This document shows positions 1-8,654 of a DNA stretch of 64,000 nucleotides, in pieces. Numbering within the stretch: position 1 is the first letter of the stretch; each line of letters opens with the position of its first letter. This DNA comes from Aquimarina sp. ERC-38 (lineage in GTDB: Bacteria > Bacteroidota > Bacteroidia > Flavobacteriales > Flavobacteriaceae), in NCBI RefSeq assembly GCF_026222555.1, contig NZ_CP098511.1, positions 2,647,501-2,711,500 on the forward strand, written 5' to 3'. Below the pieces are notes generated by a model, which saw only the letters and a list, made by a program, of their open reading frames with translations, searched no databases and was not told the DNA's origin. The position numbers and the translations under genes are program-made.

Positions 1-1254
1 TTGTCCGATTAATTGAACATCCTTATGTCGGCTATCCTTTTTAATATTTTCATACAGTTGTAACACCCGGTCTTTAGGTCCTTCCATGATTTGAAAAAAA
101 ACATTGTCATGAAAAACCAGGCATCCGGTAATATTATTTTCTTTATTATAAGTAGTTGCAGTTTCTACAATAGCAATCAAATCCTCTGGTTTAAAATGAA
201 CTACCGGGGTAGAAGTGTAGCTTAGTTCGTATAAATAGTTTTTGGATTGTAATGATTTCTTAAATTTGATAGGTAAGATTGAAAATTTTTCATAAAATCG
301 TTTAGAGAAATAACTTCGGTTGTTAATGCCTATATAATAACAAATTTCCGAAATACTCAGGTTGGTGGTCTGTATAAGCTCTTTAGCCCGTTCTAATCTT
401 ATATTTGCAATAAATACATTTAAAGTTTCCCCGTAGAGGTATTTTGAACAAGCTTGTAACTTTTTATCACTCAAGCCTGTGATTTCAGATAAAATAGGGA
501 CTGTAATTACCTTATCCATATTTTTAATTACATAATCACCTACTTCTAAAAATGCACTAAGTTCCTTTTTAGACAAGTGACTGGGGAATTTAACCTGATT
601 TTTACTCCGGTCAAATCCGGTAAGTTGCGAAGCTAAGGTATTCATAATAGCTCCTTCGGTAAGTAATTTGCCTACTGCGTCCGTACGTTGATTATCGACA
701 AGGATTTCGGCATACTCAGCAGTCCTGGGGTCAATATCTCCGAAATACCGATAAGGTTTATGATCATTGATAAATTTCAATGCTTTTTGTAAAGCAGCTT
801 CCAGATTGGTTCGCTTGCGTTTTAGGTTATTTTCTACTAATAGTTCGCTTTGTAAAAAAATCACGCTAAACCTTAATTTTACATTAGCCGGAAGTACAAT
901 TTCGTTAGTTGTTTCCGGTGCACTGGTTAGGATAATATTTTGCATTTTATTTATCTTCATAAAAGAAGATTCGCCTTCAAACTTATGGTAATAATAGCCT
1001 TCGACGCAGTATAAAAAATATACGGGGTTTGAACTTTCTTCCAGTTTTGAAAACTTGGTTTCTTTAGCAAACCGGACGTTGTAGGTTCGAACTGTTAGCC
1101 CGGAATAAATACTATAGGTGTTGATATAACCCAACCCGTTTTTGTTATCCAGAGATAAAGTGGCCACCCCTGATCCTTCGTTAAAATCAGCGTCTAAAAA
1201 TACTGCAAGCTTGCGTAACTGTTCAATGGGACTATCCTCATTTAAATATAACAT
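1..1254 (-). CDS. AraC-type transcription regulator fused to a C-terminal BLUF photoreceptor domain (partial, C-terminus beyond window)
   Basis: Open in frame for 418 codons from the ATG at 1254 to the window edge, with no stop. Residues 1 to about 240 form an N-terminal region I cannot name precisely; it resembles the cupin-like sensor half of AraC proteins. Residues about 255-335 are an AraC helix-turn-helix pair (LSDKKLQ, IRLERAKELI, LSISEICYYIGINNRSYFSK). From residue about 340 a BLUF fold begins: LYELSYTS, NNITGCLVFH, FFQIMEG, KKDSRHKDV. The three flavin-contacting residues of BLUF proteins are present at the right spacing: Tyr346, Asn370 (+24) and Gln388 (+42), as in Tyr8/Asn32/Gln50 of PixD. 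I infer a blue-light-responsive DNA-binding regulator. The DNA target is unknown. The family calls are strong; light control is inference. The gene is divergent from nothing nearby, and 1255-1410 upstream holds its presumed promoter. Confidence 0.88.
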   Translation of the reverse strand, partial: MLYLNEDSPIEQLRKLAVFLDADFNEGSGVATLSLDNKNGLGYINTYSIYSGLTVRTYNVRFAKETKFSKLEESSNPVYFLYCVEGYYYHKFEGESSFMKINKMQNIILTSAPETTNEIVLPANVKLRFSVIFLQSELLVENNLKRKRTNLEAALQKALKFINDHKPYRYFGDIDPRTAEYAEILVDNQRTDAVGKLLTEGAIMNTLASQLTGFDRSKNQVKFPSHLSKKELSAFLEVGDYVIKNMDKVITVPILSEITGLSDKKLQACSKYLYGETLNVFIANIRLERAKELIQTTNLSISEICYYIGINNRSYFSKRFYEKFSILPIKFKKSLQSKNYLYELSYTSTPVVHFKPEDLIAIVETATTYNKENNITGCLVFHDNVFFQIMEGPKDRVLQLYENIKKDSRHKDVQLIGQ

Positions 1255-1410
1255 AATTAATCCTACCTTATCCGTTACGATAAAGGTACATTTTTCATAA
1301 AGTTCTTCATAAAAAAACTATGTTATTAACTAGTATTTATGTGTTTTTCAGACTGATTTTATCGAATAAGAAGAGCTTAATCGAATTTTTAACAGTTATA
1401 AAGAAAGATT

Positions 1411-1457
1411 AAAAAAACTCATTATAGAAAACAACTAAGGTCATTTTCTATAATGAG
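1411..1457 (-). terminator. Rho-independent terminator of the peroxiredoxin/small-protein unit
   Basis: A perfect 14-bp inverted repeat (1418-1431 with 1444-1457, 12-nt loop) is followed on the minus strand by seven T residues (1411-1417). It lies about 50 bp past the stop of the 47-codon gene, so it closes the minus-strand unit 2187-1510. Confidence 0.85.
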
Positions 1458-1509
1458 TACAAATAAAAATAGTGAAAATTTAACTTAGGACTTAAAATTA
1501 AGTTTTGGG

Positions 1510-1653
1510 TTAACTTTTGTTCTCATCTTCTACCTCTTTAAGGTCTTGGATATCTTCTTTATTAATTTGTCTGGCGTTATACTTATCCTCTTTCCCGTGA
1601 TAATTAGCACGGGTTTTTTGGGTCATTTCGTCTCTATTTGGAATACTTGACAT
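1510..1653 (-). CDS. Small hydrophilic protein of 47 residues, function unknown
   Basis: ATG at 1653, TAA ending at 1510. The protein begins MSSIPNRDEMTQKTRANYHG and ends in a highly charged acidic/basic tail (NKEDIQDLKEVEDENKS). There is no signal peptide or membrane segment. It starts 24 bp after the stop of the peroxiredoxin-like gene on the same strand, and a strong terminator follows about 50 bp later, so the two are very likely co-transcribed. I do not recognise a family. Codon use looks like the neighbours and the position between a gene and its terminator favours a real gene, but length limits certainty. Confidence 0.6.
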   Translation of the reverse strand: MSSIPNRDEMTQKTRANYHGKEDKYNARQINKEDIQDLKEVEDENKS

Positions 1654-1677
1654 AATTATATAGTTTATTAGTTATTA

Positions 1678-2187
1678 TTACACCTCTCCTCTGGCGGGGT
1701 AGTCTTTCTTTTGAACAAAATCGATGGCATTTAAAATATCCTGAAAGTCAGGTCTTGCAAACGGCATAGTTTGTATAGCAGAAAAATAAAGGGTCTTATC
1801 CGGTTTTATTAAAAATACCGCCGGTTCTGAAAATAATTCCGGCTCCTTCTCACTTATCCCTTTTGACAGGTATAAACCGTATTCTTTTGCTTTATCCTGA
1901 CTTAGATTAAAACCAATAGGCAATGAAGTCACTTCCCACTCTTCTCCGGCTTTTTTTGCTTTTTCTTCGCTATCCATACTTATTGCAATTAAGTTTACCC
2001 CACGTTCAACAAAATCTTCCATTTTATCTGTTAATTCCTCCAGGTAACTTTTGCAAACCGGACAATGCAAGCCTCTGTAAAAAACTATTAAGGTATACTT
2101 TTCAGGATCTTGTTCGGCTATTTTCCAATGGGTATCGTTAATTAGATCTAAATGTAAATCGGGTACTTTGGTTCTGGGTTTTATCAT
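1678..2187 (-). CDS. Peroxiredoxin-like (AhpC/TSA) family protein
   Basis: 169 residues, thioredoxin fold. The strand-helix motif LIVFYRGLHCPVC carries Cys42 and Cys45 in a CPVC arrangement, followed by YLEEL. This matches the AhpC/TSA-like peroxiredoxin group in which the first Cys replaces the usual resolving layout of typical 2-Cys enzymes. FSEPAVFLIKPDKTLYF is the usual later strand with a cis-Pro region. No signal peptide, so cytosolic. Expected role is thiol-dependent peroxide or disulfide chemistry; substrate is not predictable. First gene of a two-gene unit with the 47-residue protein. Start chosen at the ATG opening a complete N-terminal strand (MIKPRTKVPDLHLDLI). Confidence 0.82.
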   Translation of the reverse strand: MIKPRTKVPDLHLDLINDTHWKIAEQDPEKYTLIVFYRGLHCPVCKSYLEELTDKMEDFVERGVNLIAISMDSEEKAKKAGEEWEVTSLPIGFNLSQDKAKEYGLYLSKGISEKEPELFSEPAVFLIKPDKTLYFSAIQTMPFARPDFQDILNAIDFVQKKDYPARGEV

Positions 2188-2384
2188 TCCTTTTCATTTT
2201 AAAAATTACTTTTTGCCTTACTTAGTTCAACTTTTACTGTTTGTTAAATATGCTAAGCAAAATGTAATTTTGAATTTAGTTAGGTGTTAAAATTATAAAC
2301 TAAATAGGGAATACATGACCCGGTTCCATTAAAGAACTACTTCAAAAAATAGAGAAGGTACCATCACAAGAAAGGAGAATTTTA

Positions 2385-2813
2385 CTAAAATGAAGAGAGG
2401 ATTTGAGTAGATTCATCTTCGGTAGATAAAAAAGTATCCTTATTTAAACGAAGCAGGTCATTTTTAAAATTTAAACTGCGAAATTTTTGTAAACAAAAGG
2501 AGTCTTTTTTAGATAACTGATAATAGGCAAATGAGGGCTCTCTTTCTTTTAAAGAAGAAACCGAATATACTTTAATTGGAAGGGGTTTTATTAACTTCTT
2601 CTTTAAGGGATTTTTTAAAGCACTTTCTGTATTTGTCTTGTTTTTATTAGAAACGGTTGCTGTTTTTAAGGGGATGTCCTTACTATTTTGAGTAATTAAA
2701 TTTTTGGTTGCTTTGAATTGTAAAGTTTCCATATCAATTATAAGCCAAACAGCATAACTAAATACACTTAGCGAAGTAAAACATAGTAAAGAAAAAAGAT
2801 AATATTTTTTCAA
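2385..2813 (-). CDS. Hypothetical membrane-anchored or exported protein
   Basis: 142 residues. Residues about 4-26 (YYLFSLLCFTSLSVFSYAVW) form one hydrophobic segment after MKK, which could be an uncleaved signal anchor; there is no lipobox. The remainder is Lys/Ser/Thr-rich and looks low in structure. I recognise no domain. It stands alone, separated by about 200 bp from the peroxiredoxin gene and 460 bp from the next upstream gene. A short lineage-specific protein is the best reading; it could also be a non-conserved open frame. Confidence 0.5.
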   Translation of the reverse strand: MKKYYLFSLLCFTSLSVFSYAVWLIIDMETLQFKATKNLITQNSKDIPLKTATVSNKNKTNTESALKNPLKKKLIKPLPIKVYSVSSLKEREPSFAYYQLSKKDSFCLQKFRSLNFKNDLLRLNKDTFLSTEDESTQILSSF

Positions 2814-3273
2814 AATTCTGGGGGCTTTGAAGTTATTATTAGTATAAAGATCTCAATTTCAAGGATATGATAGCATAACTTTAACTGATTTTAACCCTAA
2901 ACGTGTATGATTGTGCTTTTTTACTGTTAAAATCAGTCTTTAATCTAAATTTTTTTAACAATTACTGTTAAAACGTCTCTTGATTATGGGATTATTTCTT
3001 TTTATAATTGAAATAATTTAGATTTATTTAAGGTTCTAGTTTAAAATTACATAGATAATTCTAATTCATATAAATTAATCCCATCTCCAATCCTTCCTGA
3101 AGGAAGGTAGTTAAATGTCCTTTCCATTGGAAAGTTTTTAAAATAGGATAGATAGCTGTGAATAAAATAGTTGGATCAATTTGGATATACCAACTCTATT
3201 ATAAACTAGAGCCTTACTTAATTATAACTTTGTTTGATTCAACTTAAACATAATATATCAAAAGTGATATAGG
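2814..3273. other. Intergenic region with two inverted repeats
   Basis: No gene seen. A 12-bp perfect inverted repeat pairs 2884-2895 with 2926-2937 (30-nt spacer). A compact palindrome at 3092-3107 (CCTTCCT/AGGAAGG) resembles the GC-rich palindrome near 59191. It lies between the 5' end of the hypothetical gene and the 3' end of the dehydratase gene. Confidence 0.6.
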
Positions 3274-4221
3274 TTAGTTAAAAGGGAGATTAGTTAAATC
3301 CACATTTCCACCACTTAAAATCACTCCTACTTTCTTATTCTTAAACACTTCTTTATGCTTTACTATTGCTGCAAAAGGTACGGCGCAGGAAGGTTCAATA
3401 ATAATTTTCATACGTTGCCAAATCAATTGCATCGCTTTGATAATTTCTTCTTCCTCCACCCTGAAAATATCAGTGACATATTTTTGAATCAAAGGAAAGT
3501 TAATAGTACCCAGGGTAGTTTTCAACCCGTCTGCAATGGTCTCCATACTGCTGTTTATTTCGATTTTTCCACTTAGTAGCGAACGGTAAGCATCATCTAC
3601 CGCAAAAGGTTCGCCCCCGTAGGTCATACAATTATTTCCAAAATAAAAGGCTGCTAAAGCGGTCCCTGCTATAAGGCCTCCACCACCAACCGGGGTAATC
3701 ACCACGTCCAGGTCAGAGTATTCTTCTAACAACTCTAAGGTAGCCGTAGCATTTCCTAGAATTACATTCAGGTCATTAGAAGGATGTATAAATGTAGCTT
3801 GTTTCTCTTTAGCAATTTGTGAAGCCGTATGTTCACGGGCAGTTTGAGTAGGCAAACATTCAGTAATGTTTCCGCCATACGATCGTACGGCTTCTTTTTT
3901 TACCTGCGGAGCATTTTCAGGCATTACAATGTACGCAGGTATTTTAAAAGTTTTAGCAGCTAATGATAAAGCCTGAGCAAAATTTCCTGAAGAATGGGTT
4001 ACCACTCCATACTTCTTTTCTTCTTCGGTTAAATGAAAGACTGCATTGATAGCCCCTCGCATTTTAAAGGCTCCCATACGCTGAAAATTTTCGCATTTAA
4101 AATAAAGCGATGTTCCTGCGATTTTGTTTAAAGCTGATGAAGTAAGCACCGGGGTGTGATGTATGAATTTAGAAATATTGGCGCGAGTATTTGTCAGTAA
4201 TTGTTTGTAGTCTTTTACCAT
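3274..4221 (-). CDS. PLP-dependent threonine dehydratase / serine racemase-like enzyme
   Basis: 315 residues, fold-type II PLP enzyme. Lys53 in AFKMRGA is the Schiff-base lysine; SSGNFAQ (about 77-83) binds the substrate carboxylate; GGGGL (about 178-182) is the phosphate-binding glycine loop; LSGGNVDL near the C-terminus contacts the pyridine ring. The length equals catabolic threonine ammonia-lyases and serine racemases and there is no C-terminal ACT regulatory domain, so it is not the long allosteric IlvA type. Probable reaction: deamination of L-threonine or L-serine to 2-oxo acid plus ammonia, or racemisation of serine. It follows the methyltransferase-like gene by 23 bp on the same strand, suggesting a two-gene operon with no obvious functional link. 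Confidence 0.85.
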   Translation of the reverse strand: MVKDYKQLLTNTRANISKFIHHTPVLTSSALNKIAGTSLYFKCENFQRMGAFKMRGAINAVFHLTEEEKKYGVVTHSSGNFAQALSLAAKTFKIPAYIVMPENAPQVKKEAVRSYGGNITECLPTQTAREHTASQIAKEKQATFIHPSNDLNVILGNATATLELLEEYSDLDVVITPVGGGGLIAGTALAAFYFGNNCMTYGGEPFAVDDAYRSLLSGKIEINSSMETIADGLKTTLGTINFPLIQKYVTDIFRVEEEEIIKAMQLIWQRMKIIIEPSCAVPFAAIVKHKEVFKNKKVGVILSGGNVDLTNLPFN

Positions 4222-4244
4222 TTTCGTAGGTTTTCTATACTTTT

Positions 4245-4886
4245 CTATTTCTTTCGGGCGATTAATAGTAAATTGGTGCCCTGTACTTCATCGTATCTTT
4301 CAAAGGTAAATAAATCAGTGGTTTCTCTAATTAATTTTAAAACCGGGGTGTCGTCTTCAACTAAGATACCGGCATTAAATAAAATACTGCCTTTCAGGCT
4401 TAAACGATTATGTAATTTTTCCCAAAAAGCCGGACTATAACAAGTATCAGGTACTTTTCTGTCTATAAAAAGGTCTATAATGATTAGTTGGTACTTTTCT
4501 TGAGTATCATCTATATAAAAAAAAGCATCCTGTTGAATAATAGAGATATTAGGCAAGGTTTTGACTTCAAATTCTTCTTTCGCGATTTGGATAACTACCG
4601 GATCCAGTTCAATAGCGGTGATCTTACCTTTATGTTTAAACCGCTTCCGAAGGGAATGCAGGACACTTCCACCACCCATACCTAACACCAGTACTTCGGC
4701 TTGAAGGTCAAAGTAAATATGAGATAACCCATATTCTAATAAACGTTGCAGCGAACCATAGGAATAGTTGGCGTTTTTACTATCTAATACTTTTTTACCG
4801 TTGATCCAGGTAATATCAAGCGTTCCGTTAATTTTGGATAAAACGCGCTTTGTTGTAGGCCAGATATAACTTGTTACTTTTTTCAT
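4245..4886 (-). CDS. Spermidine synthase-like SAM-binding protein
   Basis: 213 residues. The Rossmann motif EVLVLGMGGGSVLHSL (about 64-79) and ITAIELDPVVIQIAKEEF match the spermine/spermidine synthase superfamily; IIIDLF is the following acidic strand. The N-terminal beta-hairpin domain of true polyamine synthases is largely missing and the protein is about 70-80 residues shorter than SpeE, so a methyltransferase-like role is as likely as aminopropyl transfer. Cytosolic, no membrane segments. Located upstream of the dehydratase-like gene (23-bp gap) and downstream of dnaN. Confidence 0.72.
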   Translation of the reverse strand: MKKVTSYIWPTTKRVLSKINGTLDITWINGKKVLDSKNANYSYGSLQRLLEYGLSHIYFDLQAEVLVLGMGGGSVLHSLRKRFKHKGKITAIELDPVVIQIAKEEFEVKTLPNISIIQQDAFFYIDDTQEKYQLIIIDLFIDRKVPDTCYSPAFWEKLHNRLSLKGSILFNAGILVEDDTPVLKLIRETTDLFTFERYDEVQGTNLLLIARKK

Positions 4887-4944
4887 TATCGGACTACTAG
4901 ATTATAATAATTGGAACAAGCAATTAGCTTAGTGAGATAGTAGG

Positions 4945-6063
4945 CTAATTATTTAGCATCACCGGCATCACCAGCATGGTCACCGTTTCCCCTTCATCTA
5001 ATCCGTCTACCGGGGTTAAAATACCCGCACGATTGGGTAAAGACATTTCTAATTGTACGTCATCTGCGTTCAAATTCGTAAGCATTTCGCTTAAAAACCG
5101 GGAGTTAAAACCAATTTGCATGTCATCCCCCTGGTAATCACAGGTTAAGCGCTCCTCAGCTTTATTAGAGTAATCAATATCTTCTGCTGAAATATTTAGT
5201 TCTGCCCCAGCAATCTTTAGGCGTATCTGATGCGTAGTTTTATTTGAAAAAATGGAAACCCTTCTTGCTGAATTTAGGAACTGGTTTCTGGCAATAGTTA
5301 ATTTATTTGGGTTTTCTTTTGGGATGACCGCTTCATAATTCGGATATTTTCCGTCGATAAGACGACAAACTAATTCGGTTCCGTCAAAAGAAAATTTGGC
5401 ATTGGAATCATTGTATTCTATCGTTACCTCGGTATCACTTCCGGCTAATATTCCCTTTAATAAATTTAAAGGTTTTTTAGGCATAATAAATTCTGCTTCC
5501 TGAGATGCCTTTACATCTTCACGTACATATTTTACCAACTTATGCGCATCCGTAGCTACAAAGGTTAAACTCTCCGTAGAAAATTGGAAAAACACCCCAC
5601 TCATCACCGGACGAAGATCATCATTACCGGTAGCAAAAATAGTTTTGCTAATTGCCGTAGCTAGGATATCCCCTAATATAGTAGTAGTACTTGGATCTTC
5701 CAGTTCAACCGTTTTAGGAAATTCTTCTCCGTCTGCGTAGGCCAATGCATATTTACCATGGTTCGAACTGATCTCTACCGTATTATTATTACCAATCACA
5801 AAAGTTAAAGGTTGCTCGGGAAAGGTTTTTAAGGTTTCCAATAGCAATTTGGCCGGTACTGCAATCGTACCCGTATCTTCGGATTCTACCGTAAGGATAG
5901 CCGACATAGTCGTTTCCAAATCCGAAGCAGAAACCTGTAATTGATCTTTATCAAGTTCAAACAAAAAGTTATCCAGAATGGGTAGCGTATTATTGTTATT
6001 AATAACCCCGCCTAAAACCTGTAATTGCTTCTGTAAATAAGAACTGGATACTATAAATTTCAT
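4945..6063 (-). CDS. dnaN: DNA polymerase III beta subunit (sliding clamp)
   Basis: 372 residues, the usual length for bacterial DnaN. Recognised from MKFIVSSSYLQKQLQVLGGVI, LPILDNFLFEL, FVATDAHKLVKY, the FPNYEAVIPKE-type segment (GKYPNYEAVIPKENPN) and the C-terminal LVMPVMLNN that closes the protein-binding pocket. Three repeated clamp domains of about 120 residues are expected from the length. It forms the ring that tethers the replicative polymerase. dnaA and recF are not in the neighbourhood shown here. A promoter-like pair lies about 30-60 bp upstream. Confidence 0.97.
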   Translation of the reverse strand: MKFIVSSSYLQKQLQVLGGVINNNNTLPILDNFLFELDKDQLQVSASDLETTMSAILTVESEDTGTIAVPAKLLLETLKTFPEQPLTFVIGNNNTVEISSNHGKYALAYADGEEFPKTVELEDPSTTTILGDILATAISKTIFATGNDDLRPVMSGVFFQFSTESLTFVATDAHKLVKYVREDVKASQEAEFIMPKKPLNLLKGILAGSDTEVTIEYNDSNAKFSFDGTELVCRLIDGKYPNYEAVIPKENPNKLTIARNQFLNSARRVSIFSNKTTHQIRLKIAGAELNISAEDIDYSNKAEERLTCDYQGDDMQIGFNSRFLSEMLTNLNADDVQLEMSLPNRAGILTPVDGLDEGETVTMLVMPVMLNN

Positions 6064-6090
6064 GAGTGAGTAATTCTATACGTTGAAGCA

Positions 6091-6123
6091 CAAATATAAA
6101 AGTTCTGGTTACGGATTCTACAA
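6091..6123 (-). promoter_or_regulatory. Putative Bacteroidota-type promoter of dnaN
   Basis: On the minus strand a TATATTTG (-7 type TAnnTTTG, 6091-6098) is preceded by TTG at 6121-6123 with 22 bp between, within the range known for Bacteroidota sigma-ABfr promoters. It sits about 28 bp before the dnaN ATG. Confidence 0.45.
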
Positions 6124-6220
6124 AAATAAAAACCTTAGTTATTAACAATCCTAGCCAAGTTATTTACTTTTAAATTACCTAAAATTTGGTAATTTTTAAA
6201 TAACATAAATGCTCATATTA

Positions 6221-8632
6221 CTAATTGGGTTTTCCGAATCTTTTCTTTCGTATACTTTTAACCAACCAACTAAAAAGTGTTAATAATAAAAGCGGAATTA
6301 CAATATTAATAAGTTGCCATTTTTCTTTTTCTGAAGCTACTTTTTGCAAGTCTAAGAAAGCAATTTCGACCTCTTTTCCTCGTATTTGAATAAGTCCGGT
6401 ATCTTCTAATAAGTAATTGACCGTATTTAAGAGGAATTCTTTATTTCCGTATTGTAAATTTATATAAGGATCATACCCCAGGCTTACCGGTTGTCCTTTT
6501 CTGATACTATTTTTAATAACATCTCCATCCGCAATAACCACCATCTTGGTAGATTTACTTTCAGGCAGAGCTTGAGGTACTGAAAATGGCTTAATTTTAT
6601 TATAATATGCCGAAGGGAAGGTGCCTTCTAGTAAAACCGCTAGAGCTTGTGGTCCCATGGTGTATGATTCAGGTTGAGGCGGTACACTTAATAGCTTTTC
6701 TAGTTCTAAAGCAAGAGGAACCCCTTGTAATTTTGTGTTCTTTGAACTGGTAAGTAAGACCGTTTTTTTAATTGCATTGGGAAGCGTATCAATCTGATTA
6801 GAGAAGTCGAATTTTACGGCTTCTATATTTTTTGTAATCGGATGCGTACCAGGTTGATTAGTTAATGAAGCATAAAACCAGCGGTACGGATTGAATTTGG
6901 TATTATTTCCTTCTCCCGAAGCCAGCATCAACGGAGCCGAACTTAAATCATTTACTAAAACCGGATTGATCCGAACGCCGTACGCAAACAACAAATCGGT
7001 CAGATTTAAATTTTGATTAAAAGCTACTGTTTGTCTCGCAGCTTTTTGTGAAAAAAGGCTGTCCAATTCAACACCTACTTTATCTATTAACCACAAGGAT
7101 TTACCGCCTTGCATGATGTATTGATCCAGTACATACTTTTCTTCTTCACTAAAAGCCTGGGTAGGTTTAGCATTAATAATTAAATCAAATTTAGTAAGGT
7201 CATCCAAGGTTTTTTGAGGATTACTTGCTACCGAATCTAAGGTGAATTTCCCTATAAAATAGTATTTCTGTAGGTTCTTTACAAAATCAGCGATATATCG
7301 ATCGGCTAATTGTCCGTTCCCCTTTAAAACCGCTATTTTGTATTTCTTCGGTTCGATCAGTTTCTGAAGGGCTTCCGCAAAAACATATTCTAACTGTTGG
7401 ATAGAATTTGTGACACGTTGTTCTGTAGATTCGCCCAACTTGTTTTTGAGTAACGGAACTTTTACGGTTTTGTTTTTAAAGTTCAGGATCGCCCAGGGCA
7501 CTACGGTTTCGATTTCGGTTTTACCGCTTTCCTGTACACTTACTTCGGCGGGGGTTAAGCCTAATTTTTGTAATTCCTGTAAAGTTTCTTTTCTATACTC
7601 TTCTTCTTCCAGAGGATTGGTAAAAATAAAATCCAGTTTGGGTTGAAGATCCCTGAATTCCGTTAATAACTGTCGGGTTTCTGATTGTAACTTCCTAAAT
7701 TCCGAAGGCAAATCTCCGTCCAGTAACACATCAATGGTAATAGGTACTTCGGCTTTTGCTAATAATTGTTGGGTAGCAGGGGATAAGGTAAAACGTTTAT
7801 CCGTAGTAAGGTCAAAACGACTGTACCAAAAGCTGGACCCAATAAGAAGTACTAGAAATGCAGTTAGTAAACCTACTATCTTTTTTTTCCGGATTGTATG
7901 TTTTAAAGAATCTTTCGACAGAAAAAAAGAAGCAATCCCCAAAAAGAATAAGATAAATAAAATGAAATAGATCACATCCCTGCTATCCAGAACCCCCGAT
8001 CCAATACGTTCGTAATGATAGCGTATACCTAATTGATTAAGGTACAGGTTGCTGGTTCTCAGCCAGGAAGTATCCGCTAATTGGTCAAGGCCATAGTAAA
8101 AGATAAAACAGCCTAACACCCCGGTCAAAAACCCGGTAATCTGATTGGTACTTAGAGTAGAGGTACAAATACCAATTACGGTGTAAGCACCAGCTAGCAA
8201 AAACAGTCCTATATACGACCCTAAGGTGCTGCCAATATCCAAATTGCCGGGAATGGCTCCCAACTGATAAACCGTCACTGCATAAATAATACTAGGTAAT
8301 AAAGCCAGAAATACCAATAGTAAACATCCTAAAAATTTTCCCAGGATAATGGAAAAAACCGAAATAGGTTTGGTTCGCAACAATTCAAGGGTACCTTGCT
8401 TTTTTTCTTCGGCGATACTGCTCATGGTGATAGCAGGTACTAAGAACAGCAATACCCAGGGTGCCAGGTTAAAATAGGGGGATAGTTCTGCAAACCCACT
8501 ATCCAAAATATTATAGGATCCCTTAAAAACAAAAAGAAATAACCCACAGATTGTCAAATAAACACCAATAGTGATATACCCAATCGTAGAATTGAAAAAG
8601 GAATTAAATTCTTTCTTAACCAGTGCAAACAT
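6221..8632 (-). CDS. GldF-GldG fusion: gliding-motility ABC transporter permease joined to its auxiliary subunit
   Basis: 803 residues in one uninterrupted frame. Residues 1 to about 243 are GldF-like: ABC-2 permease with about six membrane segments and the coupling motif EEKKQGTLELLRTKP. Residues about 244-803 are GldG-like: a new membrane segment (VGLLTAFLVLLIGSSFWY) followed by RFDLTTDKRFTLS, a long periplasmic region of the ABC_transp_aux type, and a C-terminal membrane segment (about 770-790) before a basic tail. In Flavobacterium johnsoniae gldF and gldG are separate genes whose combined length is about the same. The ATPase GldA is not in this window. It follows the small monooxygenase-like gene by 22 bp. 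Role: surface or gliding-associated transport in the inner membrane; whether it supports motility here is inference. Confidence 0.88.
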   Translation of the reverse strand: MFALVKKEFNSFFNSTIGYITIGVYLTICGLFLFVFKGSYNILDSGFAELSPYFNLAPWVLLFLVPAITMSSIAEEKKQGTLELLRTKPISVFSIILGKFLGCLLLVFLALLPSIIYAVTVYQLGAIPGNLDIGSTLGSYIGLFLLAGAYTVIGICTSTLSTNQITGFLTGVLGCFIFYYGLDQLADTSWLRTSNLYLNQLGIRYHYERIGSGVLDSRDVIYFILFILFFLGIASFFLSKDSLKHTIRKKKIVGLLTAFLVLLIGSSFWYSRFDLTTDKRFTLSPATQQLLAKAEVPITIDVLLDGDLPSEFRKLQSETRQLLTEFRDLQPKLDFIFTNPLEEEEYRKETLQELQKLGLTPAEVSVQESGKTEIETVVPWAILNFKNKTVKVPLLKNKLGESTEQRVTNSIQQLEYVFAEALQKLIEPKKYKIAVLKGNGQLADRYIADFVKNLQKYYFIGKFTLDSVASNPQKTLDDLTKFDLIINAKPTQAFSEEEKYVLDQYIMQGGKSLWLIDKVGVELDSLFSQKAARQTVAFNQNLNLTDLLFAYGVRINPVLVNDLSSAPLMLASGEGNNTKFNPYRWFYASLTNQPGTHPITKNIEAVKFDFSNQIDTLPNAIKKTVLLTSSKNTKLQGVPLALELEKLLSVPPQPESYTMGPQALAVLLEGTFPSAYYNKIKPFSVPQALPESKSTKMVVIADGDVIKNSIRKGQPVSLGYDPYINLQYGNKEFLLNTVNYLLEDTGLIQIRGKEVEIAFLDLQKVASEKEKWQLINIVIPLLLLTLFSWLVKSIRKKRFGKPN

Positions 8633-8654
8633 AGATTAGGCTTCGTGTAATTAT

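Noticed and set aside
767..991. Plus-strand open frame inside the AraC-BLUF gene
   Set aside because: It is antisense to a continuous, motif-rich coding frame and has no recognisable features.
4245..4886. Full spermidine synthase (SpeE)
   Set aside because: Too short and lacking the N-terminal domain and clear substrate-binding motifs; called only as SpeE-like.
6221..8632. GldF-GldG fusion as a frame error
   Set aside because: The frame runs through the junction with sensible residues and combined length matches the two proteins; still worth a read-level check.
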